A stretch of 64,000 bases of DNA from positions 62,001 to 126,000 of the forward strand of contig NZ_OX336253.1 in assembly GCF_946902045.1 (NCBI RefSeq), written 5' to 3'. The notes below the pieces were generated by a model. That model was not told where the DNA came from. It searched no databases and saw only the letters and a list, made by a program, of their open reading frames with translations. Source of the stretch: Neisseria sp. Marseille-Q5346 (lineage in GTDB: Bacteria; Pseudomonadota; Gammaproteobacteria; Burkholderiales; Neisseriaceae). The position numbers and the translations under genes were made by a program. Below, piece by piece: positions 1 to 9,555 of this stretch; the stretch's first letter is position 1; each line of letters begins with the position of its first letter.

Positions 1-381
1 GCTGTATTCCACTTTGTCGGTATTTCCATTAAGGATAATGGAGCGGATAGATAAATCGACTGTGTCGTTTTGATAGCGTAAGTCTTCGTTTTTATCGGCG
101 TAGGCCAACATACCATTACCGGCATATTTGGAATCGCAACCATTATTGGGCGAGCCATCGGATTTAATTTTGACCGGACAGATGTAAACGGGAAGATTGA
201 GACGGACGGCTTCATTCCGCGCGAAGCGCAGCAGATTTGCAATTTGCTCTGCTTGCGATGCCGCACGTCTGGAGGCAATCCATTGATTCATATTGGGAAG
301 TGCGATGACGGCCATTACTGCTGCAATAGTAATGACGATCAGCAACTCAATTAGGGTGAAGCCTTTTTGTGTCTGATACAT
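1..381 (-). CDS. fimT: GspH/FimT-family minor (pseudo)pilin, partial
   Basis: This is the N-terminal part of a type IV pilin-like protein; the 3' end lies outside the window. The translation begins MYQTQKGFTLIELLIVITI, a class III prepilin leader: a short basic leader, Gly then Phe at the cleavage site, Glu at mature position 5 and a hydrophobic helix. PilD-type peptidase would cleave after the Gly. After the helix comes a globular part with two Cys. In Neisseria the pilH(fimT)-pilI-pilJ-pilK-pilX/comP minor-pilin cluster lies just downstream of dnaB in the same direction, which is the arrangement here. The role inferred from the family is priming pilus assembly and DNA uptake. No clear Shine-Dalgarno sequence precedes the ATG. 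Confidence 0.85.
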   Translation of the reverse strand, partial: MYQTQKGFTLIELLIVITIAAVMAVIALPNMNQWIASRRAASQAEQIANLLRFARNEAVRLNLPVYICPVKIKSDGSPNNGCDSKYAGNGMLAYADKNEDLRYQNDTVDLSIRSIILNGNTDKVEYS

Positions 382-468
382 GAGTGATTTTTGGTAGTAA
401 TGTGTTGGGTAACTAACGTTTTCTCTTTTGCACTTGCCTGTGGCAATGCTTTTGCTTTTATTAGATTT

Positions 469-474
469 ATTTTA
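469..474 (-). promoter_or_regulatory. Possible -10 element upstream of fimT
   Basis: A TAAAAT hexamer on the minus strand lies about 90 bases upstream of the pilin start, in the 156-base gap after dnaB. The matching -35 region is poor, so this is only a candidate. Confidence 0.25.
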
Positions 475-537
475 AACGATTTTGTAATGCGTGACTAATG
501 AAATATGAAATTCGGTTAGTTTTTCAGACAATCTGTC

Positions 538-1953
538 TCAATCTTCCATCAACATGGATTCTGGAATATAGGCGGCATTATCAAATTTGGTAAATTGACC
601 CATCCAAGTGAGGAATACTTTCCCGACGGGACCGTTACGGTGTTTACCGATAATACATTCCGCCAAGCCTTTTGCGGGTGATTCTGAGTTGTAGTATTCG
701 TCGCGATACATAAACATAATCAAGTCAGCATCTTGTTCGATTGCGCCGGATTCACGCAAGTCGGACATCATCGGGCGTTTGTCGGTACGCTGCTCAACTG
801 TACGGCTCAACTGTGACAGGGCAATGACGGGAACTTGCAATTCTTTAGCCAATGCTTTGAGGGAGCGGGAAATTTCGCCAAGCTCGGAAGCACGGTTGTC
901 AGAACGGCCGGAGCCTGACATTAATTGCAGGTAGTCGATGACGATCAAACCCAATTTGCCGTTGAACTGGCGCGCAAGACGACGGGCGCGGGCGCGGAGT
1001 TCGAGCGCGGTCAAGCCCGGAGTTTCATCGATATACATGGGTGCATCGGAGAGTTTAACGACCGCTTCGTTCAGACGGCCCCAGTGTTCGTCTTGCAATC
1101 TGCCGGTTTTTAAAACGCTTTGGTCTAAACGTCCGACTGAACCCAGCATACGCATAACCAGCTGCGCACCGCCCATCTCCATAGAGAATACGGCAACAGG
1201 TAATTTGTTTTCTACGGCAACGTGTTCGGCAATATTGATGGAGAAGGCAGTTTTACCCATGGAAGGACGGCCTGCGACGATAATCAAATCACCCGGTTGG
1301 AGGCCTGATGTTTTTTTGTCGAGGTCGATAAAACCTGTCGATATGCCGGTTACTTCGTCAGGATTGTCGCGCGAATAAAGCATATCGATGCGTTCGACCA
1401 CTTCTTTCAAAAGGTCGGGCATCTCAAGAAAGCCTTGTTTGGATTTGGCGGTACTTTCGGCGATTTGGAATACTTTGTTTTCCGCCTCGTCCAAAAGCTG
1501 GCCTGCATCGCGCCCTTGCGGATTGTATGCGCTGCGTGCAATTTCCGTGCCGACTTCGGCAAGCTGGCGCATGATGGAACGTTCGCGCACGATTTCGGCG
1601 TAGCGGCGGATATTGGCTGCGGATGGCGTGTTTTGCGCCAGTGTAATCAGATAGTTGAATCCGCCTGCCGCTTCCAATTCTTCATTGCGTTCCAAACTTT
1701 CCTGAACAGTAATAACGTCGGCAGGGCGGTTTTCATTAATCAGGTTGGCAATTGCACGAAAAATCAGGCGGTGTTCGTGGCGGTAGAAATCTTCGCCGGA
1801 AACGACATCGGCAATACGGTCCCAAGCCGAATTTTCCAGCATCAGGCCGCCTAAAACGGATTGCTCCGCTTCTGTGGAATGTGGCGGCAGTGACAATGCG
1901 CTGATTTCACGGTCTTCAGACGGCATATCGGAATAATTGCTCATGACGGGCAT
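538..1953 (-). CDS. dnaB: Replicative DNA helicase DnaB
   Basis: Hexameric helicase that unwinds DNA ahead of the replication fork and recruits primase. The 471-residue product has the family's normal length. The N-terminal DnaB domain occupies about residues 20-125. The RecA-like core has Walker A AGRPSMGKT near residue 228 and a Walker B region LGLIVIDYLQLM near 335; the C-terminal DLRESGAIEQDAD stretch is also typical. No intein is present. The start used here gives MPVMSNYS; an internal Met three codons later is an equally good start. A TATAAT hexamer on the minus strand lies about 30 bases upstream. Confidence 0.97.
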   Translation of the reverse strand: MPVMSNYSDMPSEDREISALSLPPHSTEAEQSVLGGLMLENSAWDRIADVVSGEDFYRHEHRLIFRAIANLINENRPADVITVQESLERNEELEAAGGFNYLITLAQNTPSAANIRRYAEIVRERSIMRQLAEVGTEIARSAYNPQGRDAGQLLDEAENKVFQIAESTAKSKQGFLEMPDLLKEVVERIDMLYSRDNPDEVTGISTGFIDLDKKTSGLQPGDLIIVAGRPSMGKTAFSINIAEHVAVENKLPVAVFSMEMGGAQLVMRMLGSVGRLDQSVLKTGRLQDEHWGRLNEAVVKLSDAPMYIDETPGLTALELRARARRLARQFNGKLGLIVIDYLQLMSGSGRSDNRASELGEISRSLKALAKELQVPVIALSQLSRTVEQRTDKRPMMSDLRESGAIEQDADLIMFMYRDEYYNSESPAKGLAECIIGKHRNGPVGKVFLTWMGQFTKFDNAAYIPESMLMED

Positions 1954-1979
1954 CTCTGGCTGGAAAATTGCAATCCACT

Positions 1980-1985
1980 ATTATA
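1980..1985 (-). promoter_or_regulatory. Candidate -10 box for dnaB
   Basis: A perfect TATAAT on the minus strand sits 27-32 bases upstream of the dnaB start, in the 145-base divergent gap shared with sodB. The -35 region is weak. Confidence 0.4.
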
Positions 1986-2098
1986 GCGCAGTGTAAGTTC
2001 AATTGGTTTGTTTAGGCTAAAGCAGGTAAAATAGCAATGTTGTTGATTTGACAACACACACTACCAAAATATAAATATCAATAATTAGGAGCATAAAA

Positions 2099-2680
2099 AT
2101 GGAACACAAGCTGCCACAATTGCCTTATGAACTGGATGCGTTATCCCCCCATCTGACTAAAGAAACTTTGGAGTTCCACTACGGCAAACACCATCAAACT
2201 TACATCACCAATTTGAACAATCAAATTAAAGGCACTGAGTTTGAAGAAATGCCTTTGGAAGAAATCGTGAAAAAATCTTCCGGCGGTATGTTCAACAACG
2301 CTGCCCAAACTTGGAACCACACTTTCTACTGGCTGGGCTTTACCCCTAAAGGCCAAGGCAAACCTGCCGGCGAATTGGCTGCGGCCATCGACGCCAAATG
2401 GGGCAGCTTCGAGAAATTCCAAGAAGCGTTCAATGCTTGCGCGGCCGGTACTTTCGGCTCCGGTTGGGCATGGTTGGTAAAAACGCCTGCCGGTGAATTG
2501 GATCTGGTTTCTACTTCCAATGCAGGTACTCCGCTGACTACTGAAAACACTCCACTGTTGGCTTGCGACGTATGGGAACACGCCTACTACATCGACTACC
2601 GTAACAGCCGTCCTAACTACCTGAAAGGTTTCTGGGAAATCGTTAACTGGGATGAAGTTGCCAAACGCTTTGCCGCATAA
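2099..2680 (+). CDS. sodB: Superoxide dismutase (Fe type)
   Basis: Cytoplasmic enzyme that converts superoxide to oxygen and hydrogen peroxide. At 193 residues it has the length of bacterial Fe-SODs. The four metal ligands are visible: His27 (LEFHYGKHH), His74 (WNHTFYW), Asp157 and His161 ([11 protein letters not shown]). Gln70 in NNAAQTWNH and the FGSGWAWL stretch fit the iron rather than manganese subtype. A good ribosome site (TTAGGAG) precedes the ATG. It is transcribed divergently from dnaB and closed by a DUS terminator. Confidence 0.97.
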   Translation: MEHKLPQLPYELDALSPHLTKETLEFHYGKHHQTYITNLNNQIKGTEFEEMPLEEIVKKSSGGMFNNAAQTWNHTFYWLGFTPKGQGKPAGELAAAIDAKWGSFEKFQEAFNACAAGTFGSGWAWLVKTPAGELDLVSTSNAGTPLTTENTPLLACDVWEHAYYIDYRNSRPNYLKGFWEIVNWDEVAKRFAA

Positions 2681-2695
2681 AACGATATGAATGAA

Positions 2696-2729
2696 AAGGC
2701 CGTCTGAAAAATTTTCAGACGGCCTTTTT
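2696..2729 (+). terminator. DUS inverted-pair terminator after sodB
   Basis: AGGCCGTCTGAA and its reverse complement are separated by three bases and followed by a T run. The DUS pair forms an intrinsic terminator. Confidence 0.9.
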
Positions 2730-2903
2730 GTCGATATGGACGCGAAGAGATGGTTTAGATGAATGTTTTTTCTGTCTGATGCGCAAAATTATCATGGAGC
2801 AGAAAAAAGGATAAACGGGAGATTATGCTAAAATATTGTCAACAATTTTTTGATTCCGCATGATATGGAATCAGCGTTTGATACACATAAACAAGAGGAT
2901 TTT

Positions 2904-4445
2904 ATGAAATTTCTAGACCGTGAGGCGACCATTGCCAAACCCGGCTTTAATCGTTGGCTGGTACCACCTGCCGCTTTGGCCGTGCATCTTGCCATCGGGC
3001 AGATATACGCTTATTCCGTGTTTAATGCGCCGCTGACCAAGCTTATCGGCATCACTGAGTCGGCTGCAGGAGATTGGAAGCTGACCACGGTCGGTTGGAT
3101 TTTCAGTATTGCCTTGGCGATGTTGGGCGCATCTGCCGCTATGTTCGGTACTTGGATGGAACGCGTTGGGCCGCGTAAGGCGATGTTTGTTGCTGCCTGC
3201 TGCTTTAGTTTGGGCTTTTTTGTGTCGGCGATCGGCGTCCATACGCACAATCTGTTTTTGCTTTATTTGGGCAACGGTGTGATTGGCGGGGTTGGTTTGG
3301 GCTTGGGCTATATCGGGCCTGTATCGACTTTGATGAAATGGTTTCCCGATAAACCAGGTATGGCGACAGGTTTGGCGATTATGGGTTTCGGCGGTGGCGC
3401 GATGTTGGCCTCGCCTTTGTCGGTATCGCTGATGAGTTTTTTCTCCAGTGAAACTTCGGTTGGCGTCGCGCAGACTTTTGTGGTTTTAGGGTTGTTTTAT
3501 TTGGTGTTGATGATGTTTGGCGCGTTTACGATCCGTGTACCTGCCGATGGCTGGAAACCTAAAGGTTATGTTGCGCCGAAAAACAAAAGCAAATTGGTCA
3601 GCAGTAATCATGTCAATGTCTCACAAGCCATGAAAACGCCGCAATTCTGGCTCTTGTTTTGGGTGTTGTGTCTGAACGTGACAGCGGGTATCGGCGTTTT
3701 AGGTCAGGCTTCTGTCATGATTCAGGAGCTGTTTTCTGAAACTTCTGTCGGTAAACAGGCTGCCATTGGCGCAGGTGCGGCGGCAGGTTTTGTGAGCCTG
3801 TTGAGCCTGTTTAATATGGGCGGCCGATTTTTGTGGTCCAGCGTGTCCGACAAAATCGGGCGTAAAAATACTTATACTATTTTCTTTGTGCTCGGCTCAC
3901 TGTTGTATTTTGCCATTCCGTCGATTGGCGAGAGCGGTAACAAGGCTTTGTTTGTTATTGGGTTTTGCGTCATCATTTCCATGTATGGCGGCGGTTTTGC
4001 AGCCATTCCGGCGTATCTGAAGGATTTGTTCGGCACTTATCAAGTCGGTGCAATCCACGGCAGGATTTTGCTGGCATGGTCAACTGCGGCCGTTATTGGT
4101 CCGGTATTGGTTAACTATATCCGTCAAAGTCAAATTGAAAGCGGCGTTCCGGCTGCCGAGGCTTATAGCATTACCATGTACATCATGGCGGGTTTGTTGA
4201 TTGTCGGTTTGTTGTGTAATTTGAGTGTCCGTTCGGTTCATGAAAAGCATCACGAGAAAGACATTAAAGTAGCGGCACATAGCCGCAATCCCGATGATGA
4301 AACTGCTGTATCCGATGCCTATCTGATCAGTAAGAAAGTATCAGCGGGCGGTATCGGTGTATGGTGGCGCTGGGCTTTGGTCTGCGTTCCTTTGGGCTAT
4401 GGCGTCATTATGGTATTTGTTAAAGCCTTAAGTTTGTTTAATTGA
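2904..4445 (+). CDS. MFS transporter, oxalate/formate antiporter (OFA)-like
   Basis: Inner-membrane secondary transporter of about 513 residues with roughly 12 hydrophobic segments and an unusual extra C-terminal hydrophobic segment. Early motifs such as LAVHLAIGQIYAYSVF and GLGLGYIGPVSTLMKWFPDK are typical of the OFA subfamily of the major facilitator superfamily. A longer reading frame starts at a TTG at 2850. I prefer the ATG at 2904 because AGAGGA lies five bases before it and the protein then begins MKFLDREATIAKPGF. The substrate cannot be told from sequence; small monocarboxylates are usual in this subfamily. Confidence 0.85.
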   Translation: MKFLDREATIAKPGFNRWLVPPAALAVHLAIGQIYAYSVFNAPLTKLIGITESAAGDWKLTTVGWIFSIALAMLGASAAMFGTWMERVGPRKAMFVAACCFSLGFFVSAIGVHTHNLFLLYLGNGVIGGVGLGLGYIGPVSTLMKWFPDKPGMATGLAIMGFGGGAMLASPLSVSLMSFFSSETSVGVAQTFVVLGLFYLVLMMFGAFTIRVPADGWKPKGYVAPKNKSKLVSSNHVNVSQAMKTPQFWLLFWVLCLNVTAGIGVLGQASVMIQELFSETSVGKQAAIGAGAAAGFVSLLSLFNMGGRFLWSSVSDKIGRKNTYTIFFVLGSLLYFAIPSIGESGNKALFVIGFCVIISMYGGGFAAIPAYLKDLFGTYQVGAIHGRILLAWSTAAVIGPVLVNYIRQSQIESGVPAAEAYSITMYIMAGLLIVGLLCNLSVRSVHEKHHEKDIKVAAHSRNPDDETAVSDAYLISKKVSAGGIGVWWRWALVCVPLGYGVIMVFVKALSLFN

Positions 4446-4459
4446 TTATTGAAAATTAG

Positions 4460-4490
4460 AGGCCGTCTGAAAGTTTTAGACGGCCTTTTA
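4460..4490. terminator. Bidirectional DUS terminator, one arm mutated
   Basis: Inverted DUS pair between converging genes. The right arm reads TTTAGACGGCCT, one base off the uptake consensus, but the hairpin is kept. It can serve both the MFS gene and the DUF817 gene. Confidence 0.8.
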
Positions 4491-4503
4491 AAATATTAAG
4501 CAA

Positions 4504-5349
4504 CTAATCTTTTGATACGCTGATGGTATGTTTGATGTGTTTTAAATTCGCAACGATGGTAAAAGTCATCATTACCAGTAAAGCCCATGAACTCCATTTG
4601 CTGATGTGTACCGATGCCCACGCGCCGATTTGGTTTGGATAGCGCCAAACGCCGAATAAAGTTCCCAAATTTTCTGCCAGCCAAATGAAAAATCCGATCA
4701 GGACGAAAGCGAGCAGGAGCGGCATTCTGCGAGTGGTGTCATAGGGCGTGTATAAGACCGTTGTCCGCGCGTATAGTCCGAGAGCAAAAGCAGCAAGATA
4801 CCAGCGATAGTCGCCAATATAGTGATGGGTGAAAAAATTGATATAAATCGCCAGTGCGCACAAAGTACCCAACCAATATGGCGGATGGCTTTTGATTTTG
4901 AGGTCAAACAGCCGCCATGCTTGAATGATATAGCTGCCGACTGCGGCATACATAAAGCCCGCAAACAGCGGTACGCCGCCGATTTTAGTGTAAGCTTCGT
5001 CCGGATAGCTCCAAGATTGGATATCGCCTGATGTTTTGAACCACTCTAAAGCAAAGCCCACCAAGTGAAACAGCGTAATCGATTTCACTTCATCCCAAGT
5101 TTCCAGCTTGAAATACAGCATGGCTGCTTGTACGGAGATGGCAAAAATCAGCAGCAGGTCATAGCGCGAAATTCCCAGCCAACCTGTTTTCGGAATAAGA
5201 AACATGGCAATGAAAAATAAGCCTGCAAATAAGCAGGCTCGTGCTTCTTTTAAACCGAAAAACCAAAATTCAACGATAAAGCGTCGCCAACCATGCAAGT
5301 CCTTGCGTTTGGGATGCTCAGTCAGCCAAGTATCCAGTTTGCCCAACAT
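4504..5349 (-). CDS. DUF817-family integral membrane protein
   Basis: Predicted inner-membrane protein of 281 residues with about eight hydrophobic segments (for example ARACLFAGLFFIAMFLI and RMPLLLAFVLIGFFIWLAE). Charged and aromatic residues lie between them, including a conserved-looking FFTHHYIGDYRWYLA stretch and FGVWRYPNQIGAWASVH near the C-terminus. The overall pattern matches the uncharacterised DUF817 family. No biochemical function is known to me. It is convergent with the MFS gene and separated from ispG by a single DUS. Confidence 0.75.
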   Translation of the reverse strand: MLGKLDTWLTEHPKRKDLHGWRRFIVEFWFFGLKEARACLFAGLFFIAMFLIPKTGWLGISRYDLLLIFAISVQAAMLYFKLETWDEVKSITLFHLVGFALEWFKTSGDIQSWSYPDEAYTKIGGVPLFAGFMYAAVGSYIIQAWRLFDLKIKSHPPYWLGTLCALAIYINFFTHHYIGDYRWYLAAFALGLYARTTVLYTPYDTTRRMPLLLAFVLIGFFIWLAENLGTLFGVWRYPNQIGAWASVHISKWSSWALLVMMTFTIVANLKHIKHTISVSKD

Positions 5350-5352
5350 ATT

Positions 5353-5364
5353 TTCAGACGGCCT
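5353..5364 (-). repeat. Single DUS (AG dialect)
   Basis: One AGGCCGTCTGAA copy on the minus strand just upstream of the DUF817 gene and after the ispG stop. It has no partner arm, so it acts only as an uptake signal. Confidence 0.9.
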
Positions 5365-5382
5365 CTTTATCTTGAAAATGTT

Positions 5383-6648
5383 TTAGGCAGATTGAATCGG
5401 AATAACGCGGTTTTGCTTACGTTTTGCGCCACCTTCGCAATAGTTGGTTTTGACATAATCTTCAACGATTTGCAAAAACTCGGCAGCGATATTGTCGCCT
5501 TTGAGGGTGACTTTCCGTTCGCCGTCTACATAAACCGGCGCAACCGGAGTTTCGCCTGTACCTGGCAGGCTGATACCGATATCGGCAAGCTTGCTTTCGC
5601 CCGGACCATTTACCACGCAACCCATTACGGCGACGTTCAATGATTCAACACCTGGATATTCAGTGCGCCAAACAGCCATTTTTTGGCGTAAATAGTTTTG
5701 TACGTCTTGAGCCAACTCTTGGAATACGGTACTGGTGGTACGGCCACAACCGGGGCAGGCTGTAACCATTGGCGTAAAGGAGCGCAAGCCCATGGTTTGC
5801 AGGATTTCTTGACCTACAATGACTTCTTGTGTGCGCGGGGAGCCGGGTTCGGGCGTAAGGGAAATTCGAATGGTGTCGCCGATGCCTTCTTGCAACAATA
5901 CGGCCAGAGCTGCGGTGGAAGCCACAATGCCCTTGCTGCCCATGCCAGCCTCAGTCAGACCGAGATGCAGCGGGTAACGGCAACGGCTGCCTAATTCGCG
6001 GTAAACCTGAATCAAGTCTTGTACGGCGCTGACCTTGCACGACAAAATGATTTTGTCTTCGGGCAAGCCCAAAGCCACGGCTTTTTCTGCCGATTCCAGT
6101 GCCGAAACAATCAAAGCCTCTTTCATGATTTCTTCAGGCGGCTTCGGTGTAGCAGAAGCTAGGTTGGCATCCATCATACGTTTGGCAAGGCTTTGATCAA
6201 GCGAACCCCAGTTCACACCGATGCGTACGGCTTTATTGTTTTCTGCGGCAGTACGAATCATAAAGGCAAATTTTTCATCGCCTTTTGCGCCTTTGCCGAC
6301 ATTGCCCGGATTGATGCGGTATTTAGACAGGGCTTTGCCGCACTCGGGAAATTCAGCCAATAAGCGTTCGCCATTGAAATGGAAGTCACCGATCAGGGGC
6401 GTGGTATAACCCATATCGTCTAAGCGGCTGCGGATTTCAGCGACTTTGGAAGCCGCTTCCGGAGTATTGACCGTGATACGGACCATTTCTGAGCCGGCAT
6501 CGCTCAACTCTTTGACCTGTCGGGCGGTTGCTTCTGCATCTGCGGTGTCGGTATTGGTCATAGATTGCACAACAACGGGCGCATCCGAGCCGATGATGAG
6601 ATGGTCAATTTTGACTTGATGTGTCTGACGGCGTTTAGGTGTGGTCAT
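5383..6648 (-). CDS. ispG: (E)-4-hydroxy-3-methylbut-2-enyl-diphosphate synthase IspG
   Basis: Penultimate enzyme of the MEP isoprenoid pathway; it reduces MEcPP to HMBPP with a [4Fe-4S] cluster. The 421-residue protein has cluster cysteines in CPGCGRT and CVVNGPGES, and the TIM-barrel region has [12 protein letters not shown] and IGDFHFNG. The reading frame can be extended upstream to 6696, but the start at 6648 (MTTPKRRQ) has GCAGGA upstream. It begins one base after the stop of the rodZ-like gene, so the two are translationally adjacent. It is the last gene of the ndk-rlmN-pilW-rodZ-ispG run. Confidence 0.95.
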   Translation of the reverse strand: MTTPKRRQTHQVKIDHLIIGSDAPVVVQSMTNTDTADAEATARQVKELSDAGSEMVRITVNTPEAASKVAEIRSRLDDMGYTTPLIGDFHFNGERLLAEFPECGKALSKYRINPGNVGKGAKGDEKFAFMIRTAAENNKAVRIGVNWGSLDQSLAKRMMDANLASATPKPPEEIMKEALIVSALESAEKAVALGLPEDKIILSCKVSAVQDLIQVYRELGSRCRYPLHLGLTEAGMGSKGIVASTAALAVLLQEGIGDTIRISLTPEPGSPRTQEVIVGQEILQTMGLRSFTPMVTACPGCGRTTSTVFQELAQDVQNYLRQKMAVWRTEYPGVESLNVAVMGCVVNGPGESKLADIGISLPGTGETPVAPVYVDGERKVTLKGDNIAAEFLQIVEDYVKTNYCEGGAKRKQNRVIPIQSA

Positions 6649-6649
6649 T

Positions 6650-7534
6650 TTAGTTTTTTCCTGCAACAAAAGAGGCGGATTTTTCACCGGCAACACGGTA
6701 TTTCAAAGGTTCGATAGGTGTGCCGCCGTAATTGGCTTCCGAGCCGGCTGCAATACCGATCCAAACATTGTAAGGCGCGCCTCCTCTCAGACGTTGTTCG
6801 CTTCCGGCCGGAACGATACGGCTGAATACAACTTTTCCATCTTTGTCTGTAATGATCAGATTGCTTCGGTATTGGACTTTAATCCAAAGTTCGTCTTTCT
6901 CAACTTTGACGGCAGGCTTCTCTTCTTGTACGACGGCGGAAGCTGCTGAGGCTGCTTGATCATTAGCCACTTCAGGCTTGTTGGTAATTTCTTTTTTGCC
7001 CTCTTCCGTCATTTCGCTAACGGCAACATTATCCGTTTTTAAGGCAGGCGTTTTCATCGTATCAGCAACATCTTTGCTGTTTTGAATATTTGCCTGCTCG
7101 TTTTCAAAACTGGATTTGCTTTGCCAAAAGTAAACACCGCCTACAACCAAAGCCAGTGCGGCTATCCCCAATATCCATTTTGGGAAACCTTGTTTTTCAG
7201 TGTCTTTGTAGCTTAAGCCGGCATTGGCACTGCGTGTTACCGCGTATACATGGTCTTCAAGTTGCGGAGTAATGGAGAGCAAATGTTTGGCGATGGTTTG
7301 TTCGTCGATTTTCAGAAATCGTGCATATGAACGCAGATAGCCTGAAACAAAGACTAAACCGGGAAAGCCTGAATATTCGCCTTTTTCCAAAGCATCAATT
7401 TGTTCGGCAGACAGTTTCAACCGTGAAGCAACATCTTGAATATCGATTTTGGTATCAGTTCTGTGTTTGCGTAATTCATCCCCCAATGTTTTGGCGGCTT
7501 GTGTGTCGTAGTTGATTTTATCGTTATTTTCCAT
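6650..7534 (-). CDS. rodZ: RodZ-like helix-turn-helix membrane protein (DUF4115)
   Basis: Bitopic inner-membrane protein of 294 residues. Residues 15-85 form a Cro/CI-type HTH ([41 protein letters not shown]). A transmembrane helix lies near residues 119-137, then a low-complexity periplasmic linker. The C-terminal beta domain ([20 protein letters not shown]) matches DUF4115. RodZ links MreB to the elongasome in rod-shaped bacteria. If this organism is a coccus the role may differ, so the name rests on architecture and on the conserved position between pilW and ispG. Confidence 0.85.
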   Translation of the reverse strand: MENNDKINYDTQAAKTLGDELRKHRTDTKIDIQDVASRLKLSAEQIDALEKGEYSGFPGLVFVSGYLRSYARFLKIDEQTIAKHLLSITPQLEDHVYAVTRSANAGLSYKDTEKQGFPKWILGIAALALVVGGVYFWQSKSSFENEQANIQNSKDVADTMKTPALKTDNVAVSEMTEEGKKEITNKPEVANDQAASAASAVVQEEKPAVKVEKDELWIKVQYRSNLIITDKDGKVVFSRIVPAGSEQRLRGGAPYNVWIGIAAGSEANYGGTPIEPLKYRVAGEKSASFVAGKN

Positions 7535-8290
7535 TTAGTGGCCTGTTGTGACAGTTTGTAGTTCGTCTGAATAGGGGAAGTTTGCCCTAAGTTGGGCTTC
7601 GTATTCGTATGCGGCGTGTTTATTGCCCAAGGCAGTGGCCAAGCGCCAGCCTAAAAGTAAATCGTCAGCCTGCAGGACATCGACTTTACTTTGGTATTGG
7701 CGGAAATAATAGTCGGCATCGTTCAGATTGCCTGCCATCATTTTGGTTCGGGCAAGCTCTTTGAAAGCAGGGAAGAATTGTGGATTGGCCGCCAAAGACC
7801 TTTCCAAATAGGCTTGAGCCAAAGAGTATTGGCCTAACCTTGCGCTGCAAATGCCTTTATTCATATTGGCAATAAAGGGGCTCGGGTAGGTCGGGTCGGC
7901 CAGTGCCTTATCAAAATAAGCCAAAGATTCGGCTGGTGCATTCATTTGATTGCACAAAAACCAACCGTAGTTGTTGTTGACTTCTGCGCTATCAGGTTTT
8001 AAAGACAATGCTTTAAGAAAGCTTTCTTGAGCTTTATCTTTGACCTTCAAATACTGATAAATCTCAGCGCGTACCAACCAAGCAAGGTCATTTTTTGAAT
8101 TGGACTTAAGCGCCTCTTCGATACTTTCAGTAGCTTGGCGATAGTTTTGGCCGCGCATATATTCTACAGCCAGTTGGGTTTTGATATTAGAAACTTGAAT
8201 GGCACGTTCTTTAGGGCTTGAGCCGGAAGAGGAAGCGCAGGCTGAAAGAGTCAGTGCGGTAATTAAAGCGAATCCGAACTTGATTTTCAT
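7535..8290 (-). CDS. pilW: Type IV pilus biogenesis lipoprotein PilW/PilF (TPR)
   Basis: Outer-membrane lipoprotein of 251 residues that stabilises type IV pili and helps secretin multimers form. It has a signal peptide with lipobox LSAC (Cys about residue 18) followed by tandem TPR repeats, such as AWLVRAEIYQYLKVKDKAQESF and AEVNNNYGWFLCNQMNAPAESL. A longer frame runs up to 8326 and would overlap rlmN. The start at 8290 (MKIKFGFALITA) is chosen because it begins the signal peptide and has AAGG six bases upstream. Its stop directly abuts the ATG of the rodZ-like gene. Confidence 0.92.
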   Translation of the reverse strand: MKIKFGFALITALTLSACASSSGSSPKERAIQVSNIKTQLAVEYMRGQNYRQATESIEEALKSNSKNDLAWLVRAEIYQYLKVKDKAQESFLKALSLKPDSAEVNNNYGWFLCNQMNAPAESLAYFDKALADPTYPSPFIANMNKGICSARLGQYSLAQAYLERSLAANPQFFPAFKELARTKMMAGNLNDADYYFRQYQSKVDVLQADDLLLGWRLATALGNKHAAYEYEAQLRANFPYSDELQTVTTGH

Positions 8291-8298
8291 AATTAACC

Positions 8299-9387
8299 TT
8301 ATTGTTCGACCAAAATCTGTTGCCATTTTTGTTGGCGGCGTGTTTTATCTTGTACTTGTCCGGCCAATTGTCCGCAAGCGGCATCGATATCGTCGCCGCG
8401 AGTTTTGCGGACAGTAACGACAAAGCCGGCTTGTTGCAGAATATCGCGGAAGACACGGATATTTTCGTTGGTAGAACGTTCGTAGCCGGAATTTGGGAAA
8501 GGATTGAACGGAATCAGATTGAATTTGCAGGGTACGTCTTTAACTAATTCAATCAATTCACGCGCATGTTGTGCTTTATCGTTGATGCCATCGAGCATAA
8601 CGTATTCAAAAGTAATAAAGTCGCGGGGGGCTTTGACTAGATAACGTTGACAAGCCGCCATCAATTCTTTGAGCGGGTATTTTTTGTTGAGTGGAACAAT
8701 CTGATCGCGAACTTCATCGTTGGATGCGTGTAAAGATACAGCCAAAGCAACAGGCATTGCATCACGCAGTCTATCCATTTGTGGAACCATGCCCGAAGTG
8801 GAAACAGTCACGCGGCGGCGGCTCAAGCCGTAGCCGTGATCATCCAGCATAATGCTCAAAGCGGTAACAACATTGTCAAAGTTTGCCATGGGTTCGCCCA
8901 TGCCCATCATCACTACGTTGGAGATAACGCGTTCGTTTTTAGGGGTAACGCCCATGGCTTTATTGGCCCACCAAAGCTGACCGATAATTTCAGCTGCAGT
9001 CAGGTTGCGGTTGAAACCTTGTCGTCCGGTAGAGCAGAAGGTGCATTCCAATGCGCAACCTACTTGGGAAGAGATGCACAAAGTACCGCGTTCGGCTTCG
9101 GGAATAAAGACGGTTTCTACACCGTTGCCCGTGCCGACATCCAGCAACCATTTGCGTGTACCGTCAGTAGATTCTTGTGCCATCATTAATTTAGGCACTT
9201 CGATTGTGGCTTGTTCATTCAGCTTGGCGCGTAATGATTTGGCCAAATCAGTCATTTCTTCAAAGTTTTGTGCACCGGCTTGATGCATCCAACGCATTAC
9301 CTGCTTGGCGCGGAAAGGTTTTTCACCCATTTCGGCAAAGTGTTGCGTCAGTCCGTTTAAATCGTAATTCAGTAGATTGGTTTTCAT
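8299..9387 (-). CDS. rlmN: Dual-specificity rRNA/tRNA adenine-C2 methyltransferase RlmN
   Basis: Radical SAM enzyme that methylates C2 of A2503 in 23S rRNA and A37 in some tRNAs. The 362-residue protein has the cluster motif CALECTFCS (Cys 111, 115, 118), the GMGEPMANF stretch and the C-terminal region with the catalytic cysteine ([15 protein letters not shown]). It lies second in the conserved ndk-rlmN-pilW order and ends eight bases before the pilW start. Confidence 0.96.
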   Translation of the reverse strand: MKTNLLNYDLNGLTQHFAEMGEKPFRAKQVMRWMHQAGAQNFEEMTDLAKSLRAKLNEQATIEVPKLMMAQESTDGTRKWLLDVGTGNGVETVFIPEAERGTLCISSQVGCALECTFCSTGRQGFNRNLTAAEIIGQLWWANKAMGVTPKNERVISNVVMMGMGEPMANFDNVVTALSIMLDDHGYGLSRRRVTVSTSGMVPQMDRLRDAMPVALAVSLHASNDEVRDQIVPLNKKYPLKELMAACQRYLVKAPRDFITFEYVMLDGINDKAQHARELIELVKDVPCKFNLIPFNPFPNSGYERSTNENIRVFRDILQQAGFVVTVRKTRGDDIDAACGQLAGQVQDKTRRQQKWQQILVEQ

Positions 9388-9411
9388 GTATTTTTATGTT
9401 TCTCAGTAAAG

Positions 9412-9454
9412 CTTTTAAAGCAAAGGGGCTTATTGGGCAGCTTTGCTTTAAAAG
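9412..9454. repeat. Perfect 14-bp inverted repeat between ndk and rlmN
   Basis: The arms CTTTTAAAGCAAAG and its exact complement flank a 15-base loop, upstream of the rlmN start. On the minus strand it would form a strong hairpin in the ndk-rlmN transcript. No long T run follows, so it may be an attenuator or processing site instead of a full terminator. Confidence 0.6.
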
Positions 9455-9464
9455 CCTTTGGGTT

Positions 9465-9476
9465 TTCAGACGGCCT
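9465..9476 (-). repeat. Single DUS (AG dialect)
   Basis: AGGCCGTCTGAA on the minus strand inside the ndk-rlmN gap, without a partner arm. Confidence 0.9.
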
Positions 9477-9505
9477 TTAATTTGTAGGACATACAAAGCA
9501 GTTTT

Positions 9506-9529
9506 GCCGTCCGATATAAACCGGACGGC
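9506..9529. repeat. Short GC-rich inverted repeat after ndk
   Basis: GCCGTCCG and CGGACGGC are separated by eight bases, 27 bases after the ndk stop on the minus strand. This hairpin could terminate or stabilise the ndk mRNA. The arms resemble a decayed DUS pair. Confidence 0.5.
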
Positions 9530-9555
9530 CGTAAAGCGGCTACAGGCTTTTACTC

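Noticed and set aside
2140-2150. Run of six C in sodB as a phase-variation tract
   Set aside because: Too short for slipped-strand switching and inside a conserved enzyme with no reason to vary.
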